Source: Streptomyces spiramyceticus
GTDB lineage: Bacteria > Actinomycetota > Actinomycetes > Streptomycetales > Streptomycetaceae
Assembly (NCBI RefSeq): GCF_028807635.1
Contig: NZ_JARBAX010000002.1
Location: 372,001 to 436,000 of the forward strand
Direction of reading: 5' to 3'
Length of the DNA stretch: 64,000 bases
Part shown: positions 60,328-64,000 of the stretch, piece after piece
Layout of the letters: each line of letters opens with the position of its first letter
Position numbering within the stretch: position 1 is the stretch's first letter
Notes under the pieces: model-generated
The model's input: only the letters and a program-made list of their open reading frames with translations
Told to the model about the DNA's origin: nothing
Databases searched by the model: none
Made by a program: the position numbers and the translations under genes

Positions 60328-61536
60328 ATGACTTCAGCGAAGCGTGCCCACATCGCCATGTTCTCCATCGCCGCCCCCGGGCACGTGAACCCGAGTATCG
60401 AAGTGATCCGTGAACTCGTCGCCCGCGGCCACCGCGTCACGTACGCGATCCCCGCCTCCTACGCCGACAAGGTCGCCGTGACCGGCGCCGAGCCCGTGAT
60501 CTACCACTCCACACTCCCCACCGAGGACGAGCCGGAGGCATGGGGCACGGAGCTGATCGACAACATCGAGCCGTTCCTGAACGATGCGATCCAGGTGCTG
60601 CCGCAGCTGATCGAGGCATACGAAGGGGATGAACCCGACCTTGTGCTCCACGACATCACCGCGTATCCGGCGCCGGTCCTCGCCCACCGATGGGGCGTTC
60701 CGGCCGTCTCGCTCTCACCGACCCTCGTCGCGTGGGAGGGGTACGAGGAGGAGGTGGCCGAGCCGATGTTCGCCGAACTCAAGGCGTCCGAACGCGGCAA
60801 GGCGTACTACGCCCGCTTCCGCGCCTGGCTCGACGAGCACGGGGTGACCCACATCGACCCGGATCGCTTCGCCGGGCGTCCGCGTCGCAGCATCGTGCTG
60901 ATCCCCAAGGTGCTGCAGCCGCACGCCGACCGGGTCGACGAATCCGTCCACTCCTTCGTCGGCGCCTGCCAGGGCGAGCGTGCGGAACAGGGCGGCTGGG
61001 AGCGGCCGGCGGGCGCGGAGAAGGTGCTGCTGGTCTCGCTCGGCTCCACCTTCACGAAGCAGCCCGGCTTCTACCGGGAGTGCGTCAAGGCGTTCGGTGA
61101 TCTGCCCGGCTGGCATGTCGTCCTACAGATCGGCAAGTACGTCGACGAGTCGGAGCTCGGGGATGTTCCGGCCAATATCGAGGTGCGCAGCTGGGTGCCG
61201 CAGCTGGCCGTCCTCAAGCAGGCCGACGCCTTCATCACCCACGCGGGCGCCGGGGGCAGTCAGGAGGGCCTCGCCACCGGCACTCCGATGGTCGCCGTCC
61301 CGCAGGCCGTCGACCAGTTCGGCAACGCCGACATGCTCGTCTCGCTCGGCCTCGCCCGCCGGCTCGACACCGAGGACGCCACCGCCGAAGCGCTGCGCGC
61401 GGGGGTCCTCGGCCTCATGGACGACCCCGAGGTGGAGCGCAGGGCCGAAGGGATCCGCCTCGGCATGGCGGCCGAGGGCGGCACCAGGCGGGCAGCCGAC
61501 CTCATCGAGGCCGAACTGCCCATCCGCCAGCGGTAA
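60328..61536 (+). CDS. Macrolide-type glycosyltransferase (MGT family, OleD/MgtA-like)
   Basis: The 402-residue GT1 enzyme has the N-terminal acceptor domain start [19 protein letters not shown], with the catalytic His in APGHVNP, and the C-terminal UDP-sugar site [24 protein letters not shown] split across residues 296-319, then [22 protein letters not shown]. This is the pattern of OleD/OleI and MgtA, which inactivate macrolides and other phenolic or hydroxyl compounds by glucosylation. No macrolide cluster lies nearby, so broad self-protection or detoxification is likely. The ATG is 7 bp after the predicted -10 box, with no ribosome site, as in leaderless genes. Confidence 0.9.
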   Translation: MTSAKRAHIAMFSIAAPGHVNPSIEVIRELVARGHRVTYAIPASYADKVAVTGAEPVIYHSTLPTEDEPEAWGTELIDNIEPFLNDAIQVLPQLIEAYEGDEPDLVLHDITAYPAPVLAHRWGVPAVSLSPTLVAWEGYEEEVAEPMFAELKASERGKAYYARFRAWLDEHGVTHIDPDRFAGRPRRSIVLIPKVLQPHADRVDESVHSFVGACQGERAEQGGWERPAGAEKVLLVSLGSTFTKQPGFYRECVKAFGDLPGWHVVLQIGKYVDESELGDVPANIEVRSWVPQLAVLKQADAFITHAGAGGSQEGLATGTPMVAVPQAVDQFGNADMLVSLGLARRLDTEDATAEALRAGVLGLMDDPEVERRAEGIRLGMAAEGGTRRAADLIEAELPIRQR

Positions 61537-61552
61537 GTTCACCCACCCGCCC

Positions 61553-62521
61553 TCATTGGAACCGGGTCGTCACGATCCGCGCCTTGTAGATCTGCGCACC
61601 CGCCCGCGTCTTGGTGGCCCCACCGGAGAAATGCACGGTCGGGCCACCGTACGGGGCGTCCGCCGGCGTCGGGTCCAGCGTCCACATCGCCTCGCCCGAA
61701 GGATGGCGGACGTACGACTTGACGTAGTCCGCCCCGGAGAACGACGTCGCCGTGCGGGCCCGCTTGTCCACCGCATAGACGTGGTGGCTGTCGGTGACAG
61801 TGAGCTTGCCCGGATTCGCATAGTCGGGCTGGATGTCGTGCCCGTTGCCCGAGATGGCGATGTCCGCGCCCGACTTGCGCAGCCGGACGTCGCGCATCGA
61901 ACCGCTGACCCTGTACGTACGGATCACCTTGCCGCCGGTCACCCACAGCAGCTTGTTCTCGTCGTCCCAGAGCACGGCGTGCGGCTTGGGCATGTCCGTG
62001 ATCGTCTGGACCAGCTTCAGCGTGCCGACGTTGCTGCTGCTCACGCCGTATACATGCAGCCGGTCGCGGGTGCCCGCGACCACCACGGCGCCCGCGCCCG
62101 GAACCCGCTCGACGGAATGCGGATAGCTGGAGACGCTGGTCTCCCACAGCAGGTCGGACCGGGTGAGACGGCTGCCGTTGCCTGTCACCCGGACGATGCC
62201 GGCCCGGCCGTTGCCGGGCACGCCCGCCGTCATCAGCGCGATCGTTCCGTACCGCTGAGTCTGGCGGAAACGTATCTCGAACGGGTCGTTCCAGCCGGAC
62301 GCGCCGCCCGGATCGAAGCTCCACTTGAGATTCGCGTCGGTCCAGCTCTGGTTGCGCTCGAAGACCAGGAAGCGATTGGTCTTCTGGTCGGTGAGTGCCA
62401 CCCGGTAGTTCGCGGGCGCGGCCTGTGCGGTGGCATGTGCAGCAGCCTGGGCGGTGGCCGGCACAGCCGCCGCGCCCACCGCGCCCGCCACCGCTCCACG
62501 TAACAGCGTTCGCCTGTCCAT
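61553..62521 (-). CDS. Tat-exported DUF6528-like beta-propeller protein
   Basis: The 322-residue protein has a twin-arginine signal (MDRRTLLRGAVAGAVGAAAV) and a mature domain with repeated strands in the style of a six-bladed propeller: RVALTDQKTNRFLVFERNQ, GIVRVTGNGSRLTRSDLLWE, YPHSVERVPGAGAVVVAGTR, PHAVLWDDENKLLWVTGG and GNGHDIQPDYANPGKLTVTD. It corresponds to a family of secreted actinobacterial proteins without known activity. ATG at 62521 follows GGGGGAGACAACTC. It converges with the glycosyltransferase gene, 16 bp between stops. The long upstream gap (62522-62783) holds no other gene. Confidence 0.8.
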   Translation of the reverse strand: MDRRTLLRGAVAGAVGAAAVPATAQAAAHATAQAAPANYRVALTDQKTNRFLVFERNQSWTDANLKWSFDPGGASGWNDPFEIRFRQTQRYGTIALMTAGVPGNGRAGIVRVTGNGSRLTRSDLLWETSVSSYPHSVERVPGAGAVVVAGTRDRLHVYGVSSSNVGTLKLVQTITDMPKPHAVLWDDENKLLWVTGGKVIRTYRVSGSMRDVRLRKSGADIAISGNGHDIQPDYANPGKLTVTDSHHVYAVDKRARTATSFSGADYVKSYVRHPSGEAMWTLDPTPADAPYGGPTVHFSGGATKTRAGAQIYKARIVTTRFQ

Positions 62522-62783
62522 GAGTTGTCTCCCCCGTCGGACGTGACTTCCGTCGTACGTACGCCTAGATGCTCCGGAGAGGCGGAAGGTTCCACTGTTA
62601 AGAATGGTGTCCGACTTGGGGTGCACTGTCTGTTTTGTTATTACGAAAGCTTGTTGAGTAAGTAACAGGCGCATGTAGGTCTTGATCTGAGCGTGTCAAT
62701 CGGTCAGGGTTTCGAGCCAGCCCCCGGAGATTTTCCGGTCCGGGGGCAAATCCCCCCACATTTTGACGAGGAGACCCCTCTTC

Positions 62784-63986
<1,203 letters not shown>

Positions 63987-64000
63987 AGGCTCACCCGCAG

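Noticed and set aside
60328..61536. The glycosyltransferase as part of a macrolide biosynthetic cluster
   Set aside because: No polyketide synthase, deoxysugar or regulatory genes are nearby; it looks like a stand-alone detoxifying enzyme.

Overview
The window is high-GC actinobacterial DNA (third codon positions almost always G or C, many GTG starts, densely packed genes) and its gene content points to Streptomyces or a close relative. Supporting signs are DtxR/DmdR-type iron boxes, a split treX/treY/treZ set, an SAV2148-type HEPN protein, an OhrR/Ohr pair, Tat-exported enzymes and the short GC-rich dispersed repeats usual in this genus. No rRNA, tRNA, CRISPR array, integrase or complete insertion sequence was seen.

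Layout. 1-6.1 kb (minus strand): a truncated secreted TAP-type hydrolase, then a compact locus in which a DUF692/MNIO oxidative enzyme with a C-terminal extension sits 7 bp upstream of a TIGR04222-type membrane protein ending in a Ser/Gly/Cys tail. Two paralogous DUF4142 membrane proteins bracket this pair and a PTH2-domain protein lies upstream. 6.2-8.7 kb: AIM24 protein, a deletion scar of an ABC exporter, a 45-residue zinc-ribbon protein, a GNAT and a lipoprotein polysaccharide deacetylase. 9.0-25.97 kb: an iron-controlled siderophore island. Two FecCD permeases, an ATPase and a lipoprotein receptor read rightward. Convergent to them, and ended by a shared strong hairpin, is a leftward operon of a LysA-fold decarboxylase, a diaminobutyrate-type aminotransferase and decarboxylase, two IucA/IucC (NIS) synthetases, an N-hydroxylase, an MFS exporter and a glutamine-synthetase-like ligase; the last seven are linked by 4-base stop/start overlaps. 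Iron boxes lie before the permeases, the receptor and the biosynthetic operon.

26-35 kb is mostly housekeeping and stress genes: PhoX-like Tat protein, OsmC, ZapE, RibD-like reductase, USP-like protein, murC, msrB, a PIN-domain remnant, ohr/ohrR with a long palindromic operator, and an M19 dipeptidase. 35-44.5 kb: GH38 alpha-mannosidase, VOC protein, a Tat-exported agmatine-deiminase-like enzyme with an APC permease and a divergent TetR regulator, a P-loop kinase and an M24 peptidase. 44.5-54.5 kb: treZ, treY and treX on the minus strand, interrupted by an oppositely oriented DUF1707-FHA protein and an MMPL transporter. 54.6-64 kb: a tyramine-oxidase-subunit-B-like protein with a minimal, unusual copper amine oxidase, an SAV2148 HEPN protein next to a DEDDh exonuclease, an APH-type kinase, a macrolide-type glycosyltransferase with a palindrome inside its promoter, a DUF6528-like Tat protein and a subtilisin.

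The strongest candidates for undescribed biology are the MNIO/TIGR04222 Cys-tail pair as a possible peptide-modification or metal-handling system, and the NIS siderophore operon, which combines two unrelated decarboxylases with a co-translated glutamine-synthetase-like ligase and has no visible acyltransferase.
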